Part shown: positions 1 to 11,314 of the stretch, piece by piece | Layout of the letters: every line of letters begins with the position of its first letter | Position numbering within the stretch: position 1 is the first letter of the stretch | Source of the DNA: Terebella lapidaria | Lineage: Eukaryota; Annelida; Polychaeta; Terebellida; Terebellidae | NCBI GenBank assembly: GCA_949152475.1 | Contig: OX424556.1 | Span: forward strand, 310,001-374,000 | DNA length: 64,000 bases | Direction of reading: 5' to 3' | Notes under the pieces: model-generated | What the model was told of the DNA's origin: nothing | The model's database searches: none | Seen by the model: only the letters and a program-made list of their open reading frames with translations | Program-made: the position numbers and the translations under genes

Positions 1-832
1 CAAAAATTAAATTTGGGGCCTATTCAGCCTAAATTTCTAGCCTTTTGAGCAATTCAAGGCACTTTATACACTATATACATATTTATACACATCATGTCAA
101 AAACCCCAATTACTATGTTTTGAAATAACATAATTTTCGATTAAAGACAAACAAGGTGCAAATTTGGGCATTTTTCGACTCAAAAATGGCTGTTTTGACA
201 TTTCAAGGTCATCCAAGGTCAAATTCAAGGTCACCACACAAGTCTTCATATATGACTTCCCATTTGAAAGTGCTAATTTCTAAGCTCTATCTTCAAGCAT
301 TCTATGAGTACAGTCTAGGCAGCTCCCATTATGAAGGAAAAAAGTGCCGAAAATTTTCAGTCCCAAATTTTTTTCAAAGGGTGAAAAAATTTTTTTTGCC
401 TAGAAATGGCCCAAAATGGATAGTAACGCAATTTGGGGCAAAAAAAAATTTTTTCGTCGACCCGTCAAAAATTCAAAATGGCCGCCACACGGAGACCAGC
501 AATTCAAGGGCAACAAAACTTATACACATCATAAAGGTACATAGAGGGAATCTTCTGAAATGAAAATCTCAAAACTGATCAGACAGTTTTTGAGAAAATG
601 GCCGCCAAAGTCCAAAATTGGCCATTTTTCGTCAAAAATGGCCGCCATTTTGAGAAAAATGCTAAAATAAAAAAACTAAAAAAAAAACCCCTCTTGAAAT
701 ATTTTTAGGCATTTTTGTGCAAAAAATCCGCCTGTAAACTTTAAAGATACAGCTGTGGACGGACGACGGACGGACGACGGACGCAACGTGACGGCAATAG
801 GTTATCGGACCATAGGTCCGGTAACCTAAAAA
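1..832 (+). mobile_element. Family A element, 3' part, cut by the window edge
   Basis: Contains the module TTTCAAGGTCATCCAAGGTC, the block AAAATGGCCGCCA repeated three times, the block AATATTTTTAGGCATTTTTG, a GGACGGACGACGG tract and the terminal hairpin AGGTTATCGGACC / GGTCCGGTAACCT at 799-826, followed by AAAAA. The 5' end lies outside the window. Confidence 0.85.
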
Positions 833-1196
833 TGTGGACGGACGACGCCGACGCCGCCGACGAAGGACGCAACGCCATGCCAATAGGTTATCGGACCATA
901 GGACCATATATCGCTGATTACTCATTTCGTAGCGCTGCCGCCTGGTGAGTGGTCAGTTTTGGCATCTGACAAGTTGATTTCATTCGTTGTTTCAATCAAA
1001 ATTTTGATCGTAAATTTGCTTGTTCGAACTAAACGAGTCAATTTGAAAATTATTGTCTTTAATAATTTTTAGGTTACCGGACCTATGGTCCGATAACCTA
1101 TTGGCATGGCGTTGCGTCCTTCGTCGGCGGCGTCGGCGTCGTCCGTCCACATTTTTAGGTTACCGGACCTATGGTCCGATAACCTATTGCCGTCAC
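787..1196. repeat. Perfect ~115-bp inverted repeat (787-902 / 1082-1196) around a flipped segment
   Basis: The reverse complement of 787-902 matches 1082-1196 base for base by eye. Both arms consist of family A tail sequence. The 180-bp spacer holds the left part of a MITE in the orientation opposite to its right part. Confidence 0.9.
833..902 (+). mobile_element. Second family A 3' terminus, truncated inside its hairpin
   Basis: An extra tail (GTGGACGGACGACGCC.. ..GCAACGCCATGCC) follows the first one directly. It breaks off inside the hairpin loop at about 902, where inverted MITE sequence begins. Together with 787-832 it forms one arm of a perfect inverted repeat with 1082-1196. Confidence 0.85.
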
Positions 1197-1606
1197 GGGC
1201 TCATAATGTACCTCTATGATATGAGCAGAAATATTGAAAGCGCGGACCTCAGAGTGCCAGGCGGTTTGCGAAGTTTTTCCGATTCGAGTGACTCGATTGC
1301 ACATGCAATATGACTAGAATTTAGTATTGATCAATGTGAGATTATAAACAACAGTTACCGAGTGATTTAGCAGCCAGTTATTCGAGTTTTCTAAAAATGT
1401 TAGTTGTCTGCGGTTAACCTATCAATCGTACAGTACAAACCCTAGTTCCAACCACCATGATGAATGGTATCTGTCAACTCGCATATGATAAATCTGGGTT
1501 TGCGTTTTTTTTCCGTTTTAACGGACGATTTTATCGTGAATCTAATAATTCGAACATTTCAAAATTTAATTATTTTTAGCTGTTCGAACTAATTGAATAA
1601 ATACGG
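903..1606. mobile_element. MITE copy (same family as 36701-37294), split and partly inverted
   Basis: 1205-1606 matches the right half of the intact MITE at 36701-37294, including GCGCGGACCTCA, CGTTTTAACGGACGATTTTA and the terminal TIR GTTCGAACTAATTGAATAAA ending at ACGG (1606), followed by TA. 903-1070 matches the left interior of that MITE but reverse-complemented. Family A tails interrupt it. Confidence 0.85.
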
Positions 1607-1608
1607 TA

Positions 1609-1992
1609 TGATGGATTCCATGTTATATTGCAGCAATTGTTATACCAAGTTTTATAACAAACACGTGGATAGCCCTGAGATTTATATCTGTAGACCCCGA
1701 GAGTGGGGTTGCGGCTAACCATGAAATCCAAAGAAATTATTATTCCTACAAAAGCACAAAAGTAATTATTGTAATAAAACCATGCCAAACAAAATAATCA
1801 CCCGAAACACAAGCATTTTCAATACTTCCATTTGGTTAAATCAGATTACAGCTGGGACAAAACTTTGCACACAGATTCCTAACTCAACAAAGATACAGCA
1901 AAGGGAAAACCTGTTATCATAACATCATACAGGAAAGTAGCCAGATCTATGAACACCTCCACCAAATGGCAATGGTTTGTATAATGGTGTAA
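1609..1992. other. Intervening AT-rich sequence, no gene seen
   Basis: Lies inside the presumed MORC2 intron 7 or beyond. Short open frames only; no repeat partner elsewhere in the window and no splice-flanked conserved peptide recognised. Confidence 0.5.
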
Positions 1993-2908
1993 ACTAGACG
2001 TCAAGGCCTAAAGGCCTTGGAGGCATTTCAGGGTGAAGCATGTAAAAAAAACCAAATGCTGACTCAGCAAAAACATGATGAAGCTCCCAATGAGACCTAT
2101 AAAACATTTGTGCAATTACATGTATGTGAACGACAAACTTGTTACCCCTAAGACTATCTGTCTAATGTCTGTTTTGCTCTAGGTCGCACCGTTTCCAAGG
2201 TATCGTTTCCAAGGTATGTTTGTCTAGGGCGATCTTGAGTCCGAAAATAACGTCCGTTTCGCTCTACGACGCACCGTTCCCGAGAGATCGCCGAAAACGA
2301 AAACGACTCGGCGAAAAAATTCAAGGTCAAGGTCAAAGGTCATCCCTAATACCCTTAAGGCATATTTGTCTAGGGCGACGAGTCCGGAAATAACGTCCAT
2401 TTCGCTCTACAACGCACCGTTTCCGAGATATCGACGAAAACGAAAAAATGCCGACTCAGCGAAAAAAATTAAGGTCAAGGTCAAAGGTCATCCCTAATAC
2501 CCTTAAGACATGTTTGTCTAGGCCACGAGTCCAAAAATAACGTCCGTTTCGCTCTACGACGCACCGTTTCCGAGATATCGTCGAAAACGAAAAATGCCGA
2601 CTCAGCGAAAAAATTTAAGGTCAAGGTCAAGGGTCATCCCTAATACCCTTAAAACATGTTTGTCTAAGGCGACGAGTCGGAAATAAAGTCCGTTTCGCTC
2701 TACGACCCACCGTTTCCGAGATATCAACGAGGACGAAAAATGCCGACTCAGCAAAAAAAAATTAAGGTCAAGGTCAAAGGTCATCCATAATACCCCTTAG
2801 ACATGTTTGTCAAGGATGACAAGTCTGAAAACAATGTCCGTTTCGCTCTACGACGCATCGTTTCCGAGATATGCATGAGAGCCTCAAGGATGACTCGGCT
2901 AAAATTAA
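1993..2908 (+). mobile_element. Family B element, 3' truncated
   Basis: Starts ACTAGACGTCAAGGCC with the AAGGCCTAAAGGCCTT palindrome and GGAGGCATTTC. Then come about five ~146-bp units (TCCGTTTCGCTCTACGACGC .. CCGAGATATCGACGAAAACG .. AAGGTCAAGGTCAAAGGTCA). The post-array block begins (GAGATATGCATGAGAGCCTC) but is cut by the family C element at 2909. Confidence 0.85.
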
Positions 2909-3962
2909 AAACATAGGCCCAAGGGACCTTGGGCTTACCGGCTAGCCAATAGGTGATCGGACCGATGGTCTGGTAACTTCAAGGTTACAAGTATATTCAG
3001 CATATATCATTTCATATATGTCAACATTTGATTTCTAAGCTGTAAAGTCGACAATAAGCGAGATAATAGCCATTTTGTGTTTGACCTTGAAAATTAGGTC
3101 AAAGGTCAATTTCAAGATCATCAGAGTATTCGACATATATCATTTCCTATATGTCCGCAATTGATTCCTAAGCTGTAAAGTCGATAATATGGGAGATACT
3201 GGCCATTTTGTGCTTTGACCTTGAAAATAAGGTCAAAGGTCACATTCAAGGTCATGAGAATATTCAGCTTATATCATTTCTTATATGTCCACAATTGATT
3301 CCCAAGCTGAAAAGTGAATAATAAGCGAGATATTAGCGATTTTGTGCTGACCTTGAAAATGTGGTCAAAGGTCAAATTCAAGGTCATCAGAATATTCGGC
3401 ATAAATTATTTCCTATACGGTCACAATAGATTTCTAAGCTGTAAAGTCGATAATAAGCGAGATATTAGCCATTTTGTGCTCTGACCTTGAAAATGAGGTC
3501 AAAGGTCAAATTTAAGGTTATGAGCATACTCAGCATATATCACTTCCTATATGTCCACAATTGATTCCTAAGCTGTAAAGACAATAATAAGCGAGATATT
3601 GGCCATTTTGTGCCCTGACCTTGAAAATGAGGTTAAAGGTCGAATTCAAGGTCACGAGAATATTCAGCATATATCATTTCCTATATGTCCACAATTGATT
3701 CCGAGTCTCTAATCTCAATATTAAGTGAGATATCAAGAACATTGTGGCCCATTATAAAGCATAGGAGAATTTAGCATGGGAAAGTCCTATTTGGGCCCCA
3801 TAAACAATATCAAAATGGCCGCCACACGCAGACCGGCGATTCAAGAGCATTGAAACTTATACACATTACAAAGATGCATGAGGGGAACATTTTGAAACTA
3901 AAATCTCAAAACTGATCTGACAGTTTTTGAGAAAATAATTTTTAAAGTTGAAAACATGCAAT
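2909..3962 (+). mobile_element. Family C element, 3' truncated
   Basis: Starts ACATAGGCCCAAGGGACC..GCTTACCGGCTAGCC, followed by an A-tail-like hairpin (AGGTGATCGGACC / GGTCTGGTAACTT). About six ~134-bp units of the A/C type follow, then the block CATTATAAAGCATAGGAGAA and AAAATGGCCGCCACACGCAG. It has no tail of its own and is cut by the D element at 3963. Confidence 0.8.
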
Positions 3963-4126
3963 CATAGCACCAAGGGTGCTGGAGCTTACCGGCAATCATG
4001 AGAAATGCAGAGTAAAGATTTTCCAAGATATAAATTGCTACACTGATCTTGAACTCTAATTGTCAAAACATGTTCGTAAATGTTGCTGGAAACACATTTT
4101 CTGCATGGATTATAATACGAAATCAA
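3963..4126 (+). mobile_element. Family D 5' segment joined directly to a B element
   Basis: CATAGCACCAAGGGTGCTGG then AGCTTACCGGCAATCATGAG; the 5' hairpin AGCACC-AAG-GGTGCT is clear. About 165 bp match the D copies at 8588 and 57769 and end at ACGAAATCAA, where B begins. Confidence 0.8.
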
Positions 4127-6285
4127 ACTAGACGTCAAGGCCTAAAGGCCTTGGAGGCATTTCAGGGAGAAGCATGAAAAAAACAAAATGCTGACTCAGC
4201 AAAAACATGATGAAGCTCCCAATGAGACCTATAAGACATTTGTGCAATTACATGTATGTGAAGGACAAACTTGATACCCCTAAGACTATCTGTCTAATGT
4301 CTGTTTTCCTCTAGGTCGCACCGTTTCTGAGATATCGATGAAAACGAAAAATGCCGACTCAGCGATAAAATTTAAGGTCAAGGTCAAAGTTCATCCCTAA
4401 TACCCTTAAGACATGTTTGTCTAGAGCGACAAGTCTGAAAATAATGTCCGTTTCGCTCTACGACGCACTGTTTCTGATATATCGACGAACTCGAAAAATG
4501 CCGACTCAGCGAAAAAATTTAAGGTCAAGGTCAAAGGTCATCCCTAATACTCATAAGACATGTTTGTCTAGAGCCACGAGTCCGAAAATAATGTCCGTTT
4601 CGCTCTATGATGCATCGTTTCCGAGATATCGACAAAAGCGAAAAATGCCGACTCAGCGAAAAAAATTAAGGTCAAGGTCAAAGGTCATCCATAATACCCT
4701 TAAGACATGTTTGTCTAGGGCGACGAGTCCGAAAATAATGTCGGTTTCGCTCTAAGATAAACGTTTTCCGAGATATCGACGAAAATGAAAAATGTCCACT
4801 CAGCGAAAAAATTTAAGGTCAAGGTCAAAGGTCATCCCTAATACCCATGAGACATGTTTGTCTAGGGCCATGAGTCCGAAAATAACGTCCGTTTCGCTCT
4901 ATGAAGCATCGTTTCCGAGATATCGACAAAAGCGAAAAATGCCGACTCAGCGAAAAAAATTAAGGTCAAGGTCAACGGTCATCCCTAATACCCTTGAGAC
5001 ATGTTTGTCTAGGGTGACGAGTCCGAAAATAATGTCCGTTTCGCTGTACGATGCACCATTTCCGAGATATCGACCAAAACGAAAAATGCAGACTCAGCAT
5101 AAAATTTAAGGTCAAGGTCAAAGGTCATCCATAATACCCATTAGACATGTTTGTCTATGATGATGAGTCCGAAAATAACGTCCGTTTCGCTCTACGACGC
5201 ACCGTTTCCGGGATATCGACGAGAACGAAAAATGCAGACTCAGCGAAAAAATTTAAGGTCAAGGTCAAAGGTCATCCATAACACCCCTTAGACATGTTTG
5301 TCTAGGATGACAAGTCCGAAAATAACGTCTGTTTCGCTCTTCGACGCACCGTTTCCGAGATATCGACGAAAACGACTCAGCGAAAAAATTTGAGGTCAAG
5401 GTCAAAGGTCATCCATAACACCCCTTAGACATGTTTGTCTAGGGCGTCAAGTTCGATATTAACGTCCGTTTCGCTCTACGACGCACTGTTTCCGAGATAT
5501 CGACGAAAACGAAAAATGCCGACTCAGCGAAAAAATTTAAGGTCAAGGTCAAAGGTCATCCATAACACCCCTCAGACATGTTTGTCTAGGGCGACGAGTC
5601 CGAAAATAAGGTCCGTTTCGCTCTACAATGCACCGTTTCCGAGATATCGACGAAAGCGAAAAATGCCGACACAGCGAAAATAATAAGGTCAAGGTCAAAG
5701 GTCATCCCTAATACCCTTAAGACATGTTTATCTACGGCGATGAGTCCGAAAATAACGTCCGTTTCGCTCTACGATGCAGCGTTTCCGAGATATCGACGAA
5801 AACGAAAAATGCTGACTCAGCAAAATAATTTAAGGTCAAGGTCAAAAGTCATCCATAATATCCCTAAGACATGTTTGTCTAGGATGACGAGTCCGAAATT
5901 AGCGTCCGTTTCGCTCTACGATGCACCGTTTCTGAGATATGCATGAGAGCCTCAAGGATGACTCAGCTAAAATTATTTCGAGCCCTAGATCAAAGGTCGG
6001 ATCGGCCTCAAAATCAATAGGCTTCTTCCCTGGTGATATATGAACCTCCATGCAAAGTTCCACAGTCATTGCCATAATATTTTTTGAGTTATCGTGCGGA
6101 AACCAGAATCAAAACGAACCTCACGGACCCCGGAGCCGGCTCAAAAACAATAGGCTTCTTCTACGCAACATTTCTGACCAGTGGTGAAAATTTGGCGAAG
6201 ATACATCGAGGCAAACTAAAGTTATCGTGCGGAAACCAAAAAGTGAAAGAAAAAACCATAAAGGCATTTCTGCTGAAATGCCTTA
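4127..6285 (+). mobile_element. Complete family B element (~2.16 kb)
   Basis: Both ends are present: ACTAGACGTCAAGGCC at the start, and the hairpin AAGGCATTTCTGCTGAAATG + CCTTAA at the end. It carries about eleven ~146-bp units and a unique 3' block (CAATAGGCTTCTTCCCTGG, then TTATCGTGCGGAAACC). There is no coding capacity beyond fortuitous short frames in the array. It is inserted in family A-like sequence that resumes at 6286. Confidence 0.85.
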
Positions 6286-6590
6286 ATTACACATCACAAA
6301 GGTACATAAAGAGAATCTTATACATTATTTTGAGAAAAACTGTCTGAATAGATTTTGACAAAATGGCCACCAAAGACAAAATTCATCGTTTTTGACCTTT
6401 CAAGGTCATTGAAGGTCAAATTCAAGGTCATCACTCAAACCGCAATATATGATTTCCCATTTGAATGTGCCAATACTTAGGCTCTATTTTCAAGTGTTCT
6501 GAGTTTACTCTGCACAGCTCCCATTATGAAGGAAAACTGGGTGAAAAGTCCAAAAAAAATTTCAATGGCCAAAAAATATCGATCCTTGCC
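6286..6590 (+). mobile_element. Family A-like fragment
   Basis: ACACATCACAAAGGTACATA, AAAATGGCCACCAAAG, TTTCAAGGTCATTGAAGGTC and CTCCCATTATGAAGGA are shared with the A-type modules at 8.8-9.9 kb and 28-31 kb. Neither end hairpin is present. Confidence 0.7.
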
Positions 6591-6987
6591 CACAACACGT
6601 ATGTATAAACACAAGCACAGGTACAATAAAATTCATGTTTATTCGTTAAATCTCATCATAAAGCCTCGGAATTTCTGCAAACTTTGGAGAACAAGCAATA
6701 ACCGAGCAGTATGTCAAGTTTGGGGACCATGGGAATAGTACTTTCGGCGGAGAAGATTCTGAAAGATTTGAGTCAGGGAAACATGGGACAGACACGGGAG
6801 ACACCGTGTCAATCCATCCCAATAGCTCTATGGCTTACAGCCGATGAGCTAAAAAGCTACGTAACTAAGGCCATGTAAACATAGACAAAATGGCTTGTAT
6901 TTCGGAGTGAAACGAGTTGATTTTCTGATCATTTCCTATGTTTTGAGCAATTTCAACACTTGTAAGTACTCAAATTGTGCGAGAAAA
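6591..6987. other. Unassigned sequence with a possible old 3' end
   Basis: Mostly unrecognised. At about 6824-6857, AATAGCTCTATGGC / GCCGATGAGCT folds into an imperfect hairpin followed by AAAAA, the same layout as the A and D 3' ends. It may be the 3' terminus of a further, older family. No gene seen. Confidence 0.4.
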
Positions 6988-7135
6988 TGCATATGGCATT
7001 GTTTGCCGTGCGATACTGGTTTATCTCAGCACTCGTGTCACAATCTAAGCCTCGTCTGAAGGCTCGGCCCAGATTTGGTAACACTTGTGCTGAGATAAAC
7101 CAGTATCGCACTCCAAACAATGCCGTATGCATATG
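6988..7135. repeat. Long foldback (two ~55-bp arms, ~36-bp loop)
   Basis: TGCATATGGCATTGTTTG.. at 6988-7041 pairs with 7078-7135 (..CAAACAATGCCGTATGCATA). The arms share CGATACTGGTTTATCTCAGC. Identity is roughly 90% by eye. The loop contains a smaller stem AGCC/GGCT. Confidence 0.88.
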
Positions 7136-7472
7136 ATGTGAAACTGCGCAATGTGTGACCGCACAATATGAGACTGCATAATGTGTGACTGCAAAATGTG
7201 AGACTGCATATTGTATGACTGCACAATGTGTGAACTGCACAATGTGAGACTGCATAATGTGAGACTGCATAATGTGAGACTGCACGATGTGAGACTGCAC
7301 AATGTGAGACTACACAATGTGTGACTGCAAAATGTGAGACGGCATATTGTATGACTGCACAATGTGTGAACTGCACAATGTGAGACTGCATAATGTGAGA
7401 CTGCACGATGTGAGACTGCACAATGTGAGACTACACAATGTGTGACTGCACAATGTGAGATCGCACATGTTA
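7136..7472. repeat. 15-bp minisatellite (AATGTGAGACTGCAC)
   Basis: About 22 units with TGTGAG/TGTGTG and GCAC/GCAT variants. A ~130-bp block inside it appears twice (about 7190-7260 and 7320-7395), so there is a higher-order layer. It starts at the right arm of the foldback. Confidence 0.9.
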
Positions 7473-8509
7473 CAATACACTTGTGTTCTGGATTCCTCAA
7501 TCTGAGACATCAAGAGCATGCATAGGTCTGGTTGTGTTTTTCATGGTTGAGATTTATATGGAAGTAGAACATCAGAAAGTAGAAGAGTGCCTGTATGACA
7601 GGAATTCACCTATTCTATCATCCATGCTGCCAGGAAAACACTCAACCAGAAAACTAACAATTTATGTCTGAACAGTTCAGATAATCACATAAACAATCAA
7701 ACCAAAATTCAACAGACCAGTTAGTCAAGCAACGTTGTAAATAGGCAAATGAAAATTAATATTTGAACTTTACCTTGGATCAGGGCTTTATTTCATATGC
7801 AAGAAAAAATAACAAGTGCAAATTTATGTTAGAACAAAATGTGAGTTTAGTTCATTGTTATCATTACTAAAATAATTATTTTTATAATTTTCCAACAATT
7901 TAAGTAAAACACATAAGCATATCTAATAATGCTAGAATTATAAAAAAAAAAAAAAAAAATATTAGTATTATTGAATAATGATGATATACTCTGACTTTTT
8001 CTAACTCGTTTACACCATTTTTTGCCTTTGTTTCAAATTACTTCAAAAGAATTATTTAACTGAATATTACATGTCTATGATGCATACTTTATCAGTTTCA
8101 TGGGTAGAAGTCTGAAAGTTTGCAGAAAGTTGCTGTTTGGTCCCAAGGTGAGCTATGCCAAGTTATAACACGATACAATTTAGCATTGCAAAAATATCAG
8201 CAAAAAACGGTGTAAACGAGTTAGAAAAATCAGAGTTTAGACAGTTTGTGGTCTCTGAGGACTGCTGGGGCCGGTGTATCCCCCATAACCTTATCAACCC
8301 TGTCGGCACATACATTATTCTACCCAGTCAGTGTGCTTCATCAATGTCCATAATAAATGTTTCAGAACTCAACTACTTTTTACTGAACTCATTATTCATC
8401 AATAATAATTCTCTGAGATTTCAGTCAAAAGATTGGAATCTAAATCCCTGCTGAATCCCCACCATTACTGATGGTTGAAATATCCACATTATGCCAATAT
8501 TGGTAACAT
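7473..8509. other. Unassigned AT-rich sequence with a 36-bp inverted repeat
   Basis: 7989-8025 (CTCTGACTTTTTCTAACTCG..) is the inverse of 8200-8235 (..CGAGTTAGAAAAATCAGAG), spaced by about 175 bp. There is a 20-A run at about 7942-7960. No exon recognised; the plus-strand frame at 8155-8454 has no recognisable motif. Confidence 0.5.
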
Positions 8510-8587
8510 CAGGGGCCGATTGCACCAAATGCAGCATTCGACCTTTCGTAAATTTTGCGCGGATGTCGTACATAAGTCGAGCGTTGA
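8510..8587 (+). mobile_element. MITE left-end fragment (GGGGCCGATTGCACC family)
   Basis: CAGGGGCCGATTGCACCAAA is the inverse of the end ..TTGGTGCAATCGGCCCCTG at 18090-18108. The copy is cut by the D element at 8588. A weaker relative (TTGCACCAAATAAATTACAC) lies at about 13450. Confidence 0.65.
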
Positions 8588-8749
8588 AACATAGCACCAA
8601 GGGTGCTGTAGCTTACCGGCAATCATGTGAATTGCGTGGAATACTGAATACACATAAATTGTTACACTGATGTTAAAATCTATATGTTAAAACATGTCGT
8701 AAATGTTGATAGAAACACATTTTCTGTATGGACTTTAATACGAAATCAA
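8588..8749 (+). mobile_element. Family D 5' segment without B
   Basis: Same 165-bp 5' segment as at 3963 and 57769 (CATAGCACCAAGGGTGCTGT, TACGAAATCAA). At the point where the other two copies switch to B, this one continues as GTTACATCTTGAAAG. Confidence 0.78.
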
Positions 8750-9895
8750 GTTACATCTTGAAAGATTTTTTTCGTTAATGACAAATTTTCACAGACAGTC
8801 GATTCAAAGACAACAAAACTTACATACATCACAAAGGTACATAAAGATAATCTTATACATGATTTTGAGGAAAACTGTCTGAATAGATTTCGAGAAAATG
8901 ACCACCAAAGGCAAAATTCATTGTTTTTTCGACAAAAAAGGTTGTTTTGACCTTTCAAGGTCATTGAAGGTCAAATTTAAGGTCACCACTCAAACCGCAA
9001 TGTATGATTTCCCATTTGAATGTGCCAATACTTAGTCTCTATCTTGAAGTGTTCTATGAGATTACTCTGCATAGCTCCCATTATGAAGGAAAACTTGGGT
9101 GAAATTTTCAAAGTCCAAAACAATTTTCAATGACCAAAAAAAAATTTTTTTTTTTTTTACTGGCTCAAAACGAATAGTGACTCGATTTGGGACAAAAACT
9201 TTTTTTTTTGCCGACTCGTCAAAAAATCAAAATGGCCGCCCCACGCAGACCGTCATTTCAAAGGCAACAAAATTTATACACATCACAAAGGTACATAAGG
9301 AGAATCTTATACATGATTTTGAGGAAAACTGTCTGAATAGATTTCGAGAAAATGACCACCAAAGGCAAAATTCATTGTTTTTTCGACAAAAAAGGTCGTT
9401 TTGACCTTTCAAGGTCATTGAAGGTCAAATTCAAGGTCACCACTCAAACCGCAATATATGATTTCCCATTTGAATGTGCCAATACTTAGGCTCTATCTTG
9501 GAGTGTTCTATGAGATTACTCTGCATAGCTCCCATAATGAAGGAAAAATTGGGTGAAATTTTCCCTGAGTCCCAAAAAATTCTCAATGGTAAAAAAAAAA
9601 ATTTTTTTTTTTGCTGGAAATGGCTCAAAACGAATAGTGACTTGATTTGGGACAAAAAATTTTTTTTCGCCGAACCGTCAAAAAAATCAAAATGGCCGCC
9701 ACACGTAGACCGGCGATTCAAGGGCAACGAAACTTATACATGTCATAGAGGTACATGAGAGAAATGTTTTGAAACAAAAATCTCAAAACTGATCATACAG
9801 TTTTTGAGAAAATGGCCACCAAAGTCCAAAATTGGCAATTTTTCGTCAAAAATGGCCGCCAAATCGGCAAAAACGATTCAATCAAAAAAATTAAA
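8750..9895 (+). mobile_element. Family A-like 3' modules, ~475-bp unit duplicated in tandem
   Basis: Two tandem copies of a module (about 8790-9260 and 9265-9745). Each has TTTCAAGGTCATTGAAGGTC, CATTTGAATGTGCCAATACT, ATTATGAAGGAAAA, A/T runs and AAAATGGCCGCC. A third partial 3' block ends at AAAAAAATTAAA, where the next A element starts. No terminal hairpin. Confidence 0.75.
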
Positions 9896-11314
9896 ATTAG
9901 GCCAAGGGCCGAAGATAGGTTACCGGACAATGTTTAATATTTTAGATGTTAGCCAGGTCACTGGTTGAATTCAAGGTCAAGTGAATATTCAGCATATATA
10001 ACATTAAGCATATATCATGTCCACAGTTGACTGCTAAGCTGTAAATTCAATAATCAGCGAGATATTAGCAATTTTGTGCTGTGGCCTTGAAAATGAAGGG
10101 GCAAAGGTCAAATTCAAGGTCATCAAAATATTCAGTGTATATCATCTTCTATATCATGTCCACAATTGATTCCCAAGCCATACAGTCAATAGAGGAGCAA
10201 GATTGTCCTTGGACCTTGAAAATGAGGTCAGAGGTCAAATTCAAGGTCAGAGAATATTCAGCATATATCATTTCCTACATTTAAAATCGATAATAAGTGA
10301 GATATTAGACATTTTGTCCTGTGACCTTGAAAATGAGGTCAAAGGTCAAATTCAAGGTCATGACAATAATCTGCATATGTTCATAACTGATTCCTAAGCT
10401 GTAAAGTCGATAACAAGCGAGATATTAGCCATTTTGTCCTATGACCTTGAAAATGCCGTCAAAGGTCAAAATCAAGGTCATCAGAATATTCAGCATATAT
10501 CATTTCCTATATGTCCACAATTGATTCCTAAGCTGTAGAGTCGATAATAAGTGAGATATTAGCCATTTTGTCCTGTGACCTTGAAAATGAGGTCAAAGGT
10601 CAACTTCAAGGTCATGACAATCATCTGCATATATCATTTCCTATATGTTCATAACTGATTCCTAAGCTGTAAAGTCGATAACAAGCGAGATATTAGCAAT
10701 TTTGTCCTATGACCTTGAAAATGGGGTCAAAGGTCAAATTCAAGGTCATCAGAATATTCAGCATTTATCATTTAATATATGTCCACAATTGATTGTTAAG
10801 CTGTAGAGTCGATAATAAGCGAGATATCAGCTATTTTAAGCTCTGACCTTGAATTGAGGTCAGAGGTCAAATTCAAGGTCACGAGGATATTCAGCATATA
10901 TCATTTCCTATATGTCCACAATTGATTCCTAGTCTCTAATCTCAATATTAAGTGAGATATTAGGCATAATGTGTCCCATTATAAAGCATAGGAGAATTTA
11001 ACATGGGAAAGTCCCATCTGGGCCGAGTTTGGGCCAAAATGGCCCACTTCGAGCGATTCAAGCGCAACGAAATTTATAGACATCATAGGGGTACATATGA
11101 GGAGTGTTATGTATCAAAAAGAAAAAAAGTTACTGAACAGATTTTGAGAAAATGGCCACCAAAGTCCAAAATCAGGCATTTTTCGTCGAAAACGGCCGCC
11201 ATTTTGAAAAAAAAGCGAAAATCAAAAAACTAAAAAATACCTCCTTCCTGAATTATTTTTAAGTATTTTTGTGCAAAATTTCAGAAGAATTCGCCCGTAA
11301 ACAAAAAAGATAAA
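9896..11314 (+). mobile_element. Family A element without its tail
   Basis: 5' end ATTAGGCCAAGGGCCGAAG + AGGTTACCGGACA. About seven ~134-bp units follow, then the block GTGTCCCATTATAAAGCATA and the 3' region with GCCGCCATTTTG. It stops at AAAAAAGATAAA, exactly where a GAC-rich tail should begin, because the next A element starts there. A 76-codon basic frame lies at 11003-11233. Confidence 0.85.

Noticed and set aside
4417-5946. Arg/Lys-rich frames [16 protein letters not shown] in family B arrays
   Set aside because: 146-bp units translate this way in every B array; frames break often and shift between units, with no sign of selection.
6953-7519. MQSHIVQSHIM-type repeat frames on the minus strand
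   Set aside because: Translation of the 15-bp minisatellite; no homology, no splice or start support.
8250-8320. Similarity of GGTGTATCCCCCATAACC to 32625-32680 as a shared exon
   Set aside because: Only about 75% over ~50 bp, no shared frame or splice sites; more likely an old dispersed repeat.
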